Below, piece after piece: positions 6,014 to 6,048 of a stretch of 6,048 nucleotides of DNA; position 1 is the first letter of the stretch, and each line of letters begins with the position of its first letter. The notes below the pieces were generated by a model. It was not told the origin of the DNA. It ran no database searches and saw nothing but the letters and a program-made list of their open reading frames with translations. The stretch is from Desulfobacteraceae bacterium (lineage in GTDB: Bacteria; Desulfobacterota; Desulfobacteria; Desulfobacterales; Desulfobacteraceae). The position numbers and the translations under genes are program-made. The stretch covers positions 1-6,048 of the forward strand of contig PIVQ01000466.1 in NCBI GenBank assembly GCA_003354055.1, in the 5' to 3' direction.

Positions 6014-6048
6014 TTAAACACGGCCCAGGGCAAAGCCCTTGGCAAGAT
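6014..6048 (-). CDS. C-terminal end of a probable ABC permease (GlpQ-like), partial
   Basis: Only the last ten codons and the TAA stop (6014-6016) are in the window; the frame reads LAKGFALGRV before the stop. This resembles the end of MalG-type sugar permeases, which commonly finish in a (V/A)KGF/L-xxG-like tail, and the gene sits 29 bases ahead of the DUF2160 gene, where glpQ lies in known glycerol importer operons. The assignment rests mainly on gene order because the sequence is so short. Confidence 0.5.
   Translation of the reverse strand, partial: LAKGFALGRV

Overview
The window is a bacterial chromosomal segment in which every supported gene lies on the minus strand. It reads from right to left as the tail of a glycerol-type ABC transporter operon, then a chemoreceptor, a DeoR-family regulator, and a separately promoted membrane protein. 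Composition is moderate in G+C, ribosome binding sites are strong AGGAGG types, and the gene set suits a free-living, motile Gram-negative bacterium. A Desulfobacterota (sulfate-reducer-like) host is my guess from the overall character of the proteins; nothing in the window proves it.

Region 6048-3881 holds the last codons of a probable permease (glpQ-like), a 92-residue DUF2160 membrane protein (glpU-like) and a 571-residue secreted substrate-binding protein (glpV-like). The pairing of a DUF2160 protein with this long binding protein is characteristic of the glycerol importer GlpSTPQUV described in Rhizobium. The 109-base gap between glpU and glpV carries two interlocked inverted repeats. 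A clear intrinsic terminator follows glpV.

Region 3781-885 holds a two-transmembrane methyl-accepting chemotaxis protein with a Cache-like periplasmic domain, then a DeoR/GlpR-type repressor. The 128-base gap between them contains a 65-base imperfect inverted repeat. A plausible reading is one glycerol unit of import, taxis and sugar-phosphate-responsive control, but the link from receptor to transporter rests only on position.

Region 884-567 is non-coding and unusual. Six perfect tandem copies of a 9-bp unit begin four bases past the deoR stop codon, and about 140 bp further on there are four degenerate units of the same repeat in inverted orientation. Next comes a near-consensus minus-strand promoter with a perfect 18-bp palindrome over its -10 region and a second, similar operator 20 bp downstream. 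This promoter drives the last gene, a DUF819-family membrane protein that runs off the left edge.

No rRNA, tRNA, CRISPR array, insertion sequence or phage gene was seen. The most original signals are the inverted pair of 9-bp arrays, the twin operators of the DUF819 gene, and the interlocked repeats before glpV.
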